In this document: positions 7,990-14,953 of the stretch, piece by piece | How positions within the stretch are numbered: the stretch's first letter is position 1 | Layout of the letters: each line of letters opens with the position of its first letter | The notes under the pieces: model-generated | What the model was told of the DNA's origin: nothing | Databases searched by the model: none | The model's input: only the letters and a program-made list of their open reading frames with translations | Made by a program: the position numbers and the translations under genes | DNA from: Thiohalorhabdus denitrificans | GTDB taxonomy: Bacteria; Pseudomonadota; Gammaproteobacteria; Thiohalorhabdales; Thiohalorhabdaceae | Length of the DNA: 64,000 nt | Assembly: GCF_001399755.1 (NCBI RefSeq) | Contig: NZ_LJCP01000014.1 | Location: 248,001 to 312,000 of the forward strand | Reading direction: 5' to 3'

Positions 7990-9081
7990 CTAATAATCAA
8001 TTCCCTCCACCGGATTCACCTTCATCCCCTCCTCCAGCTGGGTTGCCCCGGCAACGGCCACGCGGTCCCCCCGCTTTACCCCTTCCAGCACGCGGATGCT
8101 ATCGGTCCCCGTGAGCTCCCCCGTTTCCACCTTCCGGCGATGCACTTTGTTGGTTTCGGGGTCCACCACCCACACCGAGGGGGCCCCGGATTCGGCGGCG
8201 AAAACCGCCTCGGCGGGGAGGACAAAGCCCTTCCTACCGGTCTGATCCTTTCCTTCCTTGGGCCGGGCAATCAGCGAGGCGGTCATGCCGGGCAGTAGAT
8301 TTGCATTCTCCGGCTGGGGGAGCGCGAAGACGTATTCGAAGGTCTGGGTCTGCGGATCCGCCTCGGTGGCGAACTCTTTGAGCGTGATAGGGAATTCCCG
8401 CTCCGGCAGAGACTCGAACACCGCCACCATCTCCGCCCGCGGCTCCTGGCCCCGGCGGGCCACGATCCGTTCAGGGGCGTCCACCACCAGCTCGATGGTG
8501 GAGACGTCCTGGATGCTGGCCACCGGCTCCTTGGCCTGCACCTCCTGGAACTGGTCCACCATCACCCTGGCCACCACCCCCTTGAAGGGCGCCCGAAGCA
8601 CGGTGTCCTCGACATTCTTCCGGGCCTGTTCCAGGGCCGCCTCGGTCTGCTCCATGCGGGCCCGCGCTTGCTCGAATTCCGTTTGCGAAACGAATCCTTC
8701 CTGCACCAGCTCTTGGGCGCGCCGAAAACTGGCGCGGGCCTCCTGGTATTCCGCGCGGGTGGACCGCAGTTCGGACCGGTAGCGCTCGTCGTCCAGGCGG
8801 GCCACAAGGCCGCCCTTATTGATGGCCTCCCCTTCTTGAACCGGAAGATCCACCACCTGTCCGGAGACCTGGAAGGCAAGATCCACCCGCTGGGCCGCCC
8901 GTACCGTGGCCGGAAACTGCCGGCTGCCCGCCACATCCGCCCCGGTGAGCACCACGGTCTTGACCGGCCGGACCGTCTCCTCCCGCTGTGCATCCTGCTC
9001 CTCCCCCCGCTCACAGGCGCCCAAGCCCGCCATCAGGACGAGGATAAGCGCATTTATCAGGATTCCGCGGGGATTCGCCAT
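7990..9081 (-). CDS. RND efflux periplasmic adaptor lipoprotein (membrane fusion protein)
   Basis: A 363-residue adaptor linking an RND pump to an outer-membrane channel. It has a lipoprotein signal ending in MAGLGAC, then a lipoyl/barrel half (RPVKTVVL, QVSGQVVDLPVQEG), a coiled-coil hairpin of about 100 residues rich in Arg/Glu/Gln, the second lipoyl half (TVLRAPFKGVVARVMVD) and beta-barrel/membrane-proximal domains. The ATG at MANPRG places the lipobox normally; an upstream in-frame TTG would lengthen the signal. It is the first gene of the operon with the RND pump and the BCCT carrier. Confidence 0.9.
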   Translation of the reverse strand: MANPRGILINALILVLMAGLGACERGEEQDAQREETVRPVKTVVLTGADVAGSRQFPATVRAAQRVDLAFQVSGQVVDLPVQEGEAINKGGLVARLDDERYRSELRSTRAEYQEARASFRRAQELVQEGFVSQTEFEQARARMEQTEAALEQARKNVEDTVLRAPFKGVVARVMVDQFQEVQAKEPVASIQDVSTIELVVDAPERIVARRGQEPRAEMVAVFESLPEREFPITLKEFATEADPQTQTFEYVFALPQPENANLLPGMTASLIARPKEGKDQTGRKGFVLPAEAVFAAESGAPSVWVVDPETNKVHRRKVETGELTGTDSIRVLEGVKRGDRVAVAGATQLEEGMKVNPVEGIDY

Positions 9082-9349
9082 GGATGGTTTTACCGCCTCA
9101 ACCAAGGGGTTTTATAACCGGTCTGGTTGCTGACAAATGGGTTCACCGAAGTGCCGGACGCGCCGACCAACGGGGTAAATGGAATTGACTATCAATCTCC
9201 TATAGGCACAGATCCCCTTCCACAGCAAGGTGGTAACCACCCTACCGTGCCGCAAGGTAACCCTGGCTGATGCGGTAAGACCCGGGAGAGGCCGGAAGAG
9301 GGAGTGGACCCCGGCAGCAATGCAAAAAGGAGAAGGAGGCCTGAAATTA
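9082..9349. other. Intergenic region upstream of the RND operon
   Basis: No coding sequence with a credible start is seen between the adaptor gene and the terminator of the barrel gene. The adaptor's promoter must lie here; a small palindrome at 9184-9196 (separate entry) is the only clear regulatory-looking element. Confidence 0.5.
9184..9196. promoter_or_regulatory. Candidate operator palindrome upstream of the RND operon
   Basis: ATTGACTATCAAT is a perfect 5-bp inverted repeat with a 3-base centre, about 100 bases before the adaptor start codon and embedded in an AT-richer patch (9180-9210). Its position and symmetry fit a repressor site, but no regulator gene adjoins the operon. Confidence 0.3.
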
Positions 9350-9397
9350 TTTTGGAAAAAACTTCCAGCCCGATGGACGCCGGGCCACTCGGGCTGG
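9350..9397 (-). terminator. Rho-independent terminator of the outer-membrane barrel gene
   Basis: On the minus strand a perfect 9-bp stem (CCAGCCCGA/TCGGGCTGG, 9365-9397, 15-base loop) is followed by AAGTTTTTTCC. It lies 20 bases past the stop codon of the barrel gene and so probably ends its transcript before the RND operon. Confidence 0.75.
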
Positions 9398-9416
9398 AGA
9401 GGGTCCTGGACAGGAC

Positions 9417-10037
9417 TCAGAATTGCCACAGCAAGGAAGCGCTGATCAGCTCGTTGTCCAGGTTTTTCAGCGGCCCTTCGTCCATCTCGATCCGCTCGTA
9501 CTCGCCCCGGAGCGAGAAGTTCAGCGGCAGGTTCACCTCCGCGCCCAGCCCCCAGGCGAAATCCGTGCCGTTGGGGGTGTTGTCGATTTCGTTCTCGAAG
9601 CCGTCCCCCTGAAGCCTGGCGTTCACGCTCCAGTCGGCCACGCCCACCTTGGCGAAGAAGTCGAAGGCATTCGCCACGGGCAGATATCCCACCAAATACC
9701 CATACCAGGCCTCGGTATCGGCCTTGAGACGATTGCCGCCCAGCTCATCGGTCAGGTTGCCCGCCGGGTTGCCAAGGTCCGCGTAGGCACCCTCAATGCT
9801 GAAGTAGGGGGTCAAGCGGTAGCCGAGGAAAGCCTTGTACGCGGTATCCGACTCGTCGAAAGAGTAATCGATGCCGCCTACCTCCCCTTCCTGCTCGTAG
9901 CTGAACTGGCCCACTCCAGCACCGAAGTAGATGCCCCGCCAGCCGGGGCCCGTGTCCTCGGCCGCCTGAAGGCCCACGGGACCGGCGGCCAGTAGGAGGC
10001 CCGTTCCCATCGCGGTGAGGTGCTTGTGGTAGCCCAT
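9417..10037 (-). CDS. Outer-membrane beta-barrel protein (OmpW/OmpA-like small barrel)
   Basis: A 206-residue secreted protein with a signal peptide (residues 1-25, cleavage after LQAA), followed by alternating amphipathic strands and a terminal SLLWQF with C-terminal Phe, as in porin-like barrels. Repeated patterns such as GIYFGAGVGQFSY, YFSIEGAYADLG and FSLRGEYERI match eight-stranded barrels of the OmpA-transmembrane/Ail type. GAGGAAA sits five bases before the ATG. A strong terminator follows, so the gene is monocistronic. The function is probably structural or surface-related; specificity cannot be read. Confidence 0.82.
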   Translation of the reverse strand: MGYHKHLTAMGTGLLLAAGPVGLQAAEDTGPGWRGIYFGAGVGQFSYEQEGEVGGIDYSFDESDTAYKAFLGYRLTPYFSIEGAYADLGNPAGNLTDELGGNRLKADTEAWYGYLVGYLPVANAFDFFAKVGVADWSVNARLQGDGFENEIDNTPNGTDFAWGLGAEVNLPLNFSLRGEYERIEMDEGPLKNLDNELISASLLWQF

Positions 10038-10384
10038 GGTGGTTTCCTCATACGCCGGCAAATAGGAAGAATCATTCATAAAGAATAGGCCGCCGGTGAA
10101 GGGCTTGCGATGCGGACAGCTCCCCCCGCTATACGGGAGACTAGCCACCAAAGGAGCCAGTAGAGGGGATCGAGAAGGAAAGGGGGCAGGCGGCCCCCGC
10201 CCCTCGCGACGGATGCAGCTTCACGAAGCTGTCAAAGGCGAGATTGGCCAGGAGGGACCAGGGACACCCCAATGAAAAGGTCGACCCGCGTTCGGCCGGG
10301 CACTTGGTGGGCAATACGGGGGTTCTTGATCGTGGCAGCATCCCACCGGGGTGGAGCGCTTGGATCGGAGCCGAGGGGCATCGA
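10038..10384. other. Intergenic region between the barrel gene and the phospholipase gene
   Basis: Open frames here lack ribosome-binding sites and family signatures. The side near 10038-10090 is AT-richer and probably contains the barrel promoter. A G-run/C-run pair around 10183-10203 could form a stem, but without a T-tract I do not call it a terminator. Confidence 0.4.
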
Positions 10385-12040
10385 CTAGAGCTGGCCCTCC
10401 GGGGCGAAGATGGAGAAGACGCCCATCATGAAACGGCGCCACCAGGTTGCCTCCGGATCGGTATCGAACCGCTGCCGCTCGCCCTGCTCGTCAACCGTCG
10501 TCCACACTAGGCGGGGACCGCCGCCCTCCTCCCGTACCCCCCTACGCCGCAGCAGGGGCGGAACAACCCGTGGTGGCTCGTAGTGCAGGCCGAGCCGGTA
10601 GGCCTCCGTGGGCAGCCCCTCCTGCACCAGATTGACCAGTTTGCGGGCGAACGCCGCGCTCTCGATGACCACGCCCAGCTCGCTGTTGAGCCGCAGCGAG
10701 CGCGGATCCAGGTTCATGGAGCCAACGAAGGTGGTTTCCCGGTCGAAGATGAATACCTTGGCATGCAGGCTACCCCCCGAGGAGCCTGAGGAACCCAGCG
10801 GGCTGCCCTTGTGCCGTTCCTCGGGATACCGCCCCGAGGGCTTGAGCTCGTAGAGATCCACACCGGCCTGCAACAGCGGCACGCGATAATTGGCATAGCC
10901 GGCGAATGCCGGCGAGTCGGTGGAGGCCAGGGAATTGGTCAGGATGCGCACCTCCACGCCGCGCTCCTCCAGCTCCGCGAACAGCTCCACCCCGGATTCC
11001 TCCGGGACGAAATAGGGGGAGACGATGAACAGCTCGCGGTCCAGCTCCTCCACCAGCTTGCGAAGCTGCGGTCCGAGCTGGCCCGAGCGCTCCTCGGGGG
11101 CGGTAACAAACTTTTCCGGTTCGTCATAGACCGCGTAGGCCTCCGCCCACAGCAAGGGCAGCTCATGGCGCCGGGCCTGTTGCACGAAATCGCTGCCGCG
11201 CATGGCCGCCGCATACTCCGACCGCCCGACCTTGCGGACATGGGCCGCCAAGCGCCCACGCAGCTCCCGCAGATCGGCCCCGGTGAGCGGCTCCTCCGCT
11301 GTCAGCGCCGCCACCGGAACGGCGAAGGGGCTATTCCAGTAGGCGTCGAAGGAGTCGGAAACGTCCCGCACCACCGGACCCACCGTTAAGACATCGAAGT
11401 CGCGGTAGTCGATCTCGGGCTTGGCCTCGAAGTATTCGTTGCCGATATTGCGCCCGCCGACGATGGCGGCCTGGTTGTCGGCCACGAAGGCCTTGTTGTG
11501 CATGCGCCGGTTGAGGCGGCTGAACTGCCGCACCATTTCCAAGCCGCGGAAGCGGCGCTCGGCGAAGGGGTTGAAAAGGCGCACCTCCACCCTGGGATGG
11601 AGATCGAAGGCCTTGAGCGCCCGGTCATGGCCGCCCGCCGGGAGATCGTCGAGCAGTAGGCGCACGCGTACGCCCCGGTCGGCGGCCCGCATCAGTGCAG
11701 CTAGCATCAACCTGCCGGTGAGGTCGCCGCTCCAGATGTAGTACTGGGCATCGATGCTGCGATCCGCGGCGTTGGCGAGGCCAATGCGCGCCGCCAGGGC
11801 ATCCATGCCGTAACGCAAGGGATAGATCCCCGAGCGGTTGCCGCCATGGGCGGCAACCCGGGGCTCAAACCACTTCCCGAGCCGCGTGTCTCCCGTGCTT
11901 TCAATCGCCTGAGAGGCCTTGCGCTCGTAATCCGTTGGAAGCGTGGCGCACCCGACCATGGCGATCGCCGCCAACAAGAAAAGCCATAGCTCGGGTACCC
12001 GGGCTTTCGGCCCCCCTCTTGAACGAGGAATGGGACTCAT
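10385..12040 (-). CDS. Lipoprotein phospholipase D / cardiolipin synthase-like protein
   Basis: A 551-residue protein with two HKD motifs: HNKAFVADN followed by GGRNIGNEYF near residue 180, and HAKVFIFD followed by GSMNLDPRS near 425. These are the paired active sites of the phospholipase D superfamily. The YYIWSGDLTGRLM and YFVPEESGVELF segments resemble cardiolipin synthase C-type proteins. A lipobox (IAMVGCATL) suggests membrane anchoring from the periplasmic side, unlike classical ClsA with its two N-terminal helices. Start set at MSPIPRSRGG, which has GGGAG seven bases upstream. The likely role is phospholipid transesterification. Confidence 0.88.
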   Translation of the reverse strand: MSPIPRSRGGPKARVPELWLFLLAAIAMVGCATLPTDYERKASQAIESTGDTRLGKWFEPRVAAHGGNRSGIYPLRYGMDALAARIGLANAADRSIDAQYYIWSGDLTGRLMLAALMRAADRGVRVRLLLDDLPAGGHDRALKAFDLHPRVEVRLFNPFAERRFRGLEMVRQFSRLNRRMHNKAFVADNQAAIVGGRNIGNEYFEAKPEIDYRDFDVLTVGPVVRDVSDSFDAYWNSPFAVPVAALTAEEPLTGADLRELRGRLAAHVRKVGRSEYAAAMRGSDFVQQARRHELPLLWAEAYAVYDEPEKFVTAPEERSGQLGPQLRKLVEELDRELFIVSPYFVPEESGVELFAELEERGVEVRILTNSLASTDSPAFAGYANYRVPLLQAGVDLYELKPSGRYPEERHKGSPLGSSGSSGGSLHAKVFIFDRETTFVGSMNLDPRSLRLNSELGVVIESAAFARKLVNLVQEGLPTEAYRLGLHYEPPRVVPPLLRRRGVREEGGGPRLVWTTVDEQGERQRFDTDPEATWWRRFMMGVFSIFAPEGQL

Positions 12041-12561
12041 CACTGGCTCCCTAACGAACCCGGCCAAAAACCCTGTCGGGAATCACCGCTGGATTGGGCG
12101 GACTGCTCTCCTTAGGCTCCCCTTTTCCTTAGGCAAAACCGGATCCTTGGAGAAAGGGAAAGCTTAGGATTCACAGCCGCGCTGCAGAAGATCGCCTTAC
12201 GCCTGGCGGGGAAGCGCTTGCGGGGGGGCCCCATGCGCACTTATGGCCGCAAGGGAGGGTGCTGAGATTAATGCGGTGGCGGACCCCCGCTTCGGAGCCC
12301 TGAAAAGCGAGTGGGTGGGCAGCCCGACCTATGAGACGCAGCCAAAAGTTCGACCGTACGGGATCCCGTGCATCGCGATTGACCACGACAGCCGCCGGCC
12401 ACATTCCACTCTGGACCACCATCCTCACCGGGAATGGGAATTGGGGAGGTCTATCGAACCGGCTGTCCGCCGTGACTTGACCAGAACAGGCGGGGCCACG
12501 CGGGGAGGACCGGAAAGCCGCCCCGCGGGAGGGATTAATCTGCTGTCCCTCGGCCACCCTC
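12041..12561. other. Gene-poor interval
   Basis: Open frames on both strands here have no ribosome-binding site, no signal peptide and no recognisable motif. Their composition looks like the shadow of GC-rich non-coding DNA. No RNA gene structure was recognised. The promoter of the phospholipase gene should lie near 12050-12160. Confidence 0.4.
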
Positions 12562-12756
12562 TCAGTGGAAGAGGTGCCCCCGCCGCAGCTGGCCCTTCCG
12601 GTTCAAGTGGTGGTGCCCCTTCCGGCGCAGGAAGAGGCCCTTCTGCGCCTTCCGCGACCGGCGGGACATATACACGGGAATGGCGATGGCGGAGACCAGG
12701 GCGACCCCGATGGACCCCAGGTAGGCATAGCGGGGCATCCTGCTGCGTTCTTTCAT
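12562..12756 (-). CDS. Small basic membrane protein, 64 residues
   Basis: Starts at an ATG preceded by GGGGGAAGGA with a short spacer. The N-terminal 10 residues are basic, a single hydrophobic helix follows (YLGSIGVALVSAIAIPVYM), and then a strongly cationic tail rich in Arg, Lys and His (RRKGHHHLNRKGQLRRGH). Topology would put the basic tail in the cytoplasm. I do not recognise a family. The good ribosome-binding site and orderly layout support a real gene, isolated between non-coding stretches. Confidence 0.5.
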   Translation of the reverse strand: MKERSRMPRYAYLGSIGVALVSAIAIPVYMSRRSRKAQKGLFLRRKGHHHLNRKGQLRRGHLFH

Positions 12757-12902
12757 GGTCCTTCCCCCTATGGTTGCCGGACGGCCGCGCACCCCGGGTA
12801 GGGGTGGAGGGTCCTTCCAGGCCTTCATTCATTGAGAGAATGCGCCCGAGGGGGGAGTTCCGGGTATAGGGGAGGGCGCCTAGGGAACAGGCTCCGGACG
12901 TC

Positions 12903-13487
12903 TCAGGACAGCAGCTCCTGGCCGACATGCCGCCGGCCCTTCGGGACCTTCCCTTCCACCAGCTCCAGGAAGCCCGCTCCGAAACGCTCCACCTCCTCCC
13001 AGTCCGTGAGCTCCCAGTCCCGGCTGGTGTCGGTGGGGCCGCCGGCCCGGGCGATGATGCGGCGCATCACCCAGCGCTTGAGCCTTCCGTACCGGGTGTA
13101 CGGGATGGCCCCGGCGAAGGTAGCCCACCGGTCCGGCTGCCAGCCCTCCTCGGCGAGGAAGACCTCCACCAGCTCACGGATCTGGGCCTGGGCGGCGGGG
13201 TCGGGGCTGGCCGCCGACCCGCTCACCGAGAAAAAGGCGGATGGGACGGCGCGCAGCTCCGGGCGATGCCGGCGGATGAAACGCCGTATGTAGGCCTGGT
13301 GGTGGCCGGCATGGAGGGAGGCACCCACCAGGACACCGTCACAGGCGGCCGGGGACAGGCCCTCGGGGAGCTGGTCCCCCCGGTGCACCTCCACATGGTG
13401 GTCGGCGCGCCGGATTTGCCCGCCGAGGGTTTCGGCGATCTTGCGGGTCTGTCCCTCGCCGGTGCCGTACACGATCAGGATGCGCAT
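12903..13487 (-). CDS. hemG: HemG-like flavodoxin (quinone-dependent protoporphyrinogen oxidase family)
   Basis: A 194-residue flavodoxin-fold protein. The FMN phosphate loop is YGTGEGQTRKIA at the N-terminus. The segments VLVGASLHAGHHQAYIRRF, LRAVPSAFFSVSGSAA, WQPDRWATFAGAIPYTRY and GGPTDTSRDWELTDWE follow the E. coli HemG pattern closely, including the long insertion that distinguishes HemG from ordinary flavodoxins. The family oxidises protoporphyrinogen IX to protoporphyrin IX in heme synthesis, passing electrons to quinone at the inner membrane. A GGGGGGAGGG sequence precedes the ATG. No other heme genes adjoin it. Confidence 0.75.
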   Translation of the reverse strand: MRILIVYGTGEGQTRKIAETLGGQIRRADHHVEVHRGDQLPEGLSPAACDGVLVGASLHAGHHQAYIRRFIRRHRPELRAVPSAFFSVSGSAASPDPAAQAQIRELVEVFLAEEGWQPDRWATFAGAIPYTRYGRLKRWVMRRIIARAGGPTDTSRDWELTDWEEVERFGAGFLELVEGKVPKGRRHVGQELLS

Positions 13488-13601
13488 GCCGCCCTCCCCC
13501 CCTCGAACCCTGTTCCCCTGGCAACCGGGGCTTTTCGGAGGCCCTGGGAAAACCATTAGCAGAGGTTGGGCGGGAGAGGCATGCGGGGATACCCGTACAG
13601 G

Positions 13602-14102
13602 TCAATAAACGGGCACGAGGTGGTAGCCCTGCTCCTGGTAGCCGATCACGGAGACGAAGCCATCCCCCACCACCTCCAGGCCGGAAAGGAGGCGGTCGGC
13701 GTCGGTGCCGGTGACCTCGAGCGCCACGTTGCATACCTCCAGGCGGACGTTGTCCAGGGACCGCAGTTTGTCGATGCCCTCGCGGACCTTCTCCAGGGCC
13801 TCGGCGTGCTCCAGGGCCTCCAGACTGTCCGGATCCTCCCGAGTGAGGAACTTCACCGAGGGACCGATGAAGGTGAGGACGAAGTCGGGCTCCACCCCCT
13901 GCTCCTCGAGACTCCGGTAGGTGCCCGGAATCAGGTTGAGGTAGAGCCCCAGCTTGGCCGGATCCCCGATGTCGACGAGGAAGACCCCCTTGCCCTCCTC
14001 CACCCCCTGCAGGGCGGCGGCGTCATCGTAGTCCGCCGCCTGGGCGGCCGGAACGGTCAGGACCAGGATCCCCGCCAGAAGCGCCCGAACCAATGTCCCC
14101 AT
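13602..14102 (-). CDS. Periplasmic DsrE-like protein
   Basis: A 166-residue protein with a cleavable signal peptide (VRALLAGILVLTVPAAQAA) and a mature domain resembling the DsrE/YchN fold. VFLVDIGDPAKLGLYLNLI opens it, a FIGPSVKFLT strand lies mid-domain, and the conserved cysteine occurs in VRLEVCNVALEV. Cytoplasmic DsrE relatives carry sulfane sulfur in sulfur oxidisers; exported members of this fold are less understood. An AGGAGG site precedes the ATG. It sits alone, upstream of the HemG-like gene on the same strand with a 114-base gap. Confidence 0.7.
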   Translation of the reverse strand: MGTLVRALLAGILVLTVPAAQAADYDDAAALQGVEEGKGVFLVDIGDPAKLGLYLNLIPGTYRSLEEQGVEPDFVLTFIGPSVKFLTREDPDSLEALEHAEALEKVREGIDKLRSLDNVRLEVCNVALEVTGTDADRLLSGLEVVGDGFVSVIGYQEQGYHLVPVY

Positions 14103-14269
14103 CGTGTCCTCCTGTATGGATCCGAATGTACGTTCGGTGCATTCATACCGGAATTTTTCTGCTGGGGAAAGGGGACACACGGACTCCGGACTCGTGGGCC
14201 CCATGGGGAGGGACGGTCCCGGGAGGAGGGTCGTAGGCGGAGCCGGCGCCCGCGTTGTATCTTGGAAGG

Positions 14270-14617
14270 ATGCGCAAGGATCTCGACATCGACGCCCTGA
14301 GGGAACGGCTGCGCGCCCGCCTCGCCGAGCTCGAGGCCGGCCACGAGGCCCGCACGGAGGCCTCCCGGACCGTGGACCTGGACCAGGCCCGCACCGGACG
14401 CCTGACGCGCATGGACGCCCTCCAGCAGCAGGCCATGGCCCAGGAGAGCAACCGGCGCGCGCAGCTGGAGAAGCAGCGCATCCGCGGCGCCCTGCAGCGG
14501 ATCGAGTCCGGAGACTACGGCTACTGCGTCCGCTGCCAGGAGCCCATCGGGGCGGGGCGCTTGGAGGCGGACCCCTCGGCCACCCTCTGCATCGAATGCG
14601 CCAGCGACACGGACTGA
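14270..14617 (+). CDS. DksA/TraR-family zinc-finger protein
   Basis: 115 residues: a long charged alpha-helical N-terminal region (coiled-coil-like, residues 5-75) and a C-terminal zinc finger, YCVRCQEPIGAGRL followed by TLCIEC (C-x2-C…C-x2-C). This is the short DksA-like layout. Such proteins insert their coiled coil into the RNA polymerase secondary channel, though many short members are uncharacterised. The ATG at MRKDLDID is preceded directly by GGAAGG, an unusually close spacing; an in-frame TTG 15 bases upstream is an alternative. It sits 24 bases before another zinc-ribbon regulator gene. Confidence 0.82.
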   Translation: MRKDLDIDALRERLRARLAELEAGHEARTEASRTVDLDQARTGRLTRMDALQQQAMAQESNRRAQLEKQRIRGALQRIESGDYGYCVRCQEPIGAGRLEADPSATLCIECASDTD

Positions 14618-14641
14618 CCCGAGCCCCCAGGAGCCCCGGCC

Positions 14642-14920
14642 ATGTACCGCAAGGACCTGATCCTGATGCTGCGGGATAACCCCATGGGGGTCGGCGAGCT
14701 GGCCCAGGCCGTGGGCATGCGGCCGCGCGATCTGGCCGGGGAGCTGGAGCACCTGCGCCAGAGCCTGCGCAACGAGCCTTTCCGGCTGGTGATCATACCG
14801 GCCACCTGCCGCAAATGCGGCTTCACCTTCGACGCCGACAAGCTCACCAAGCCCGGCAAATGCCCCCGCTGCCGGGGCACCTGGATCCAGGAGCCGCGGG
14901 TACTGGTGGAAGAAGACTGA
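14642..14920 (+). CDS. Winged-helix/zinc-ribbon transcriptional regulator
   Basis: A 92-residue protein with a helix-turn-helix-like N-terminal half (LILMLRDNPMGVGELAQAVG) and a C-terminal zinc ribbon, TCRKCGFTFD then GKCPRCRGTWI (two CxxC pairs). This is the layout of small predicted regulators grouped with COG3357. It is probably co-transcribed with the DksA-like gene just upstream. The regulatory target is unknown. Confidence 0.75.
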   Translation: MYRKDLILMLRDNPMGVGELAQAVGMRPRDLAGELEHLRQSLRNEPFRLVIIPATCRKCGFTFDADKLTKPGKCPRCRGTWIQEPRVLVEED

Positions 14921-14953
14921 GTCCGGTGCTTCAGCGGGAACCGCCCCCGCCCC

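Noticed and set aside
9112-9429. Minus-strand frame upstream of the RND adaptor
   Set aside because: It runs through the terminator hairpin of the barrel gene and has no conserved feature; treated as chance.
12171-12557. Minus-strand frame of 128 residues in the gene-poor interval
   Set aside because: Amino-acid composition and lack of a ribosome-binding site, signal or motif look like random GC-rich translation.
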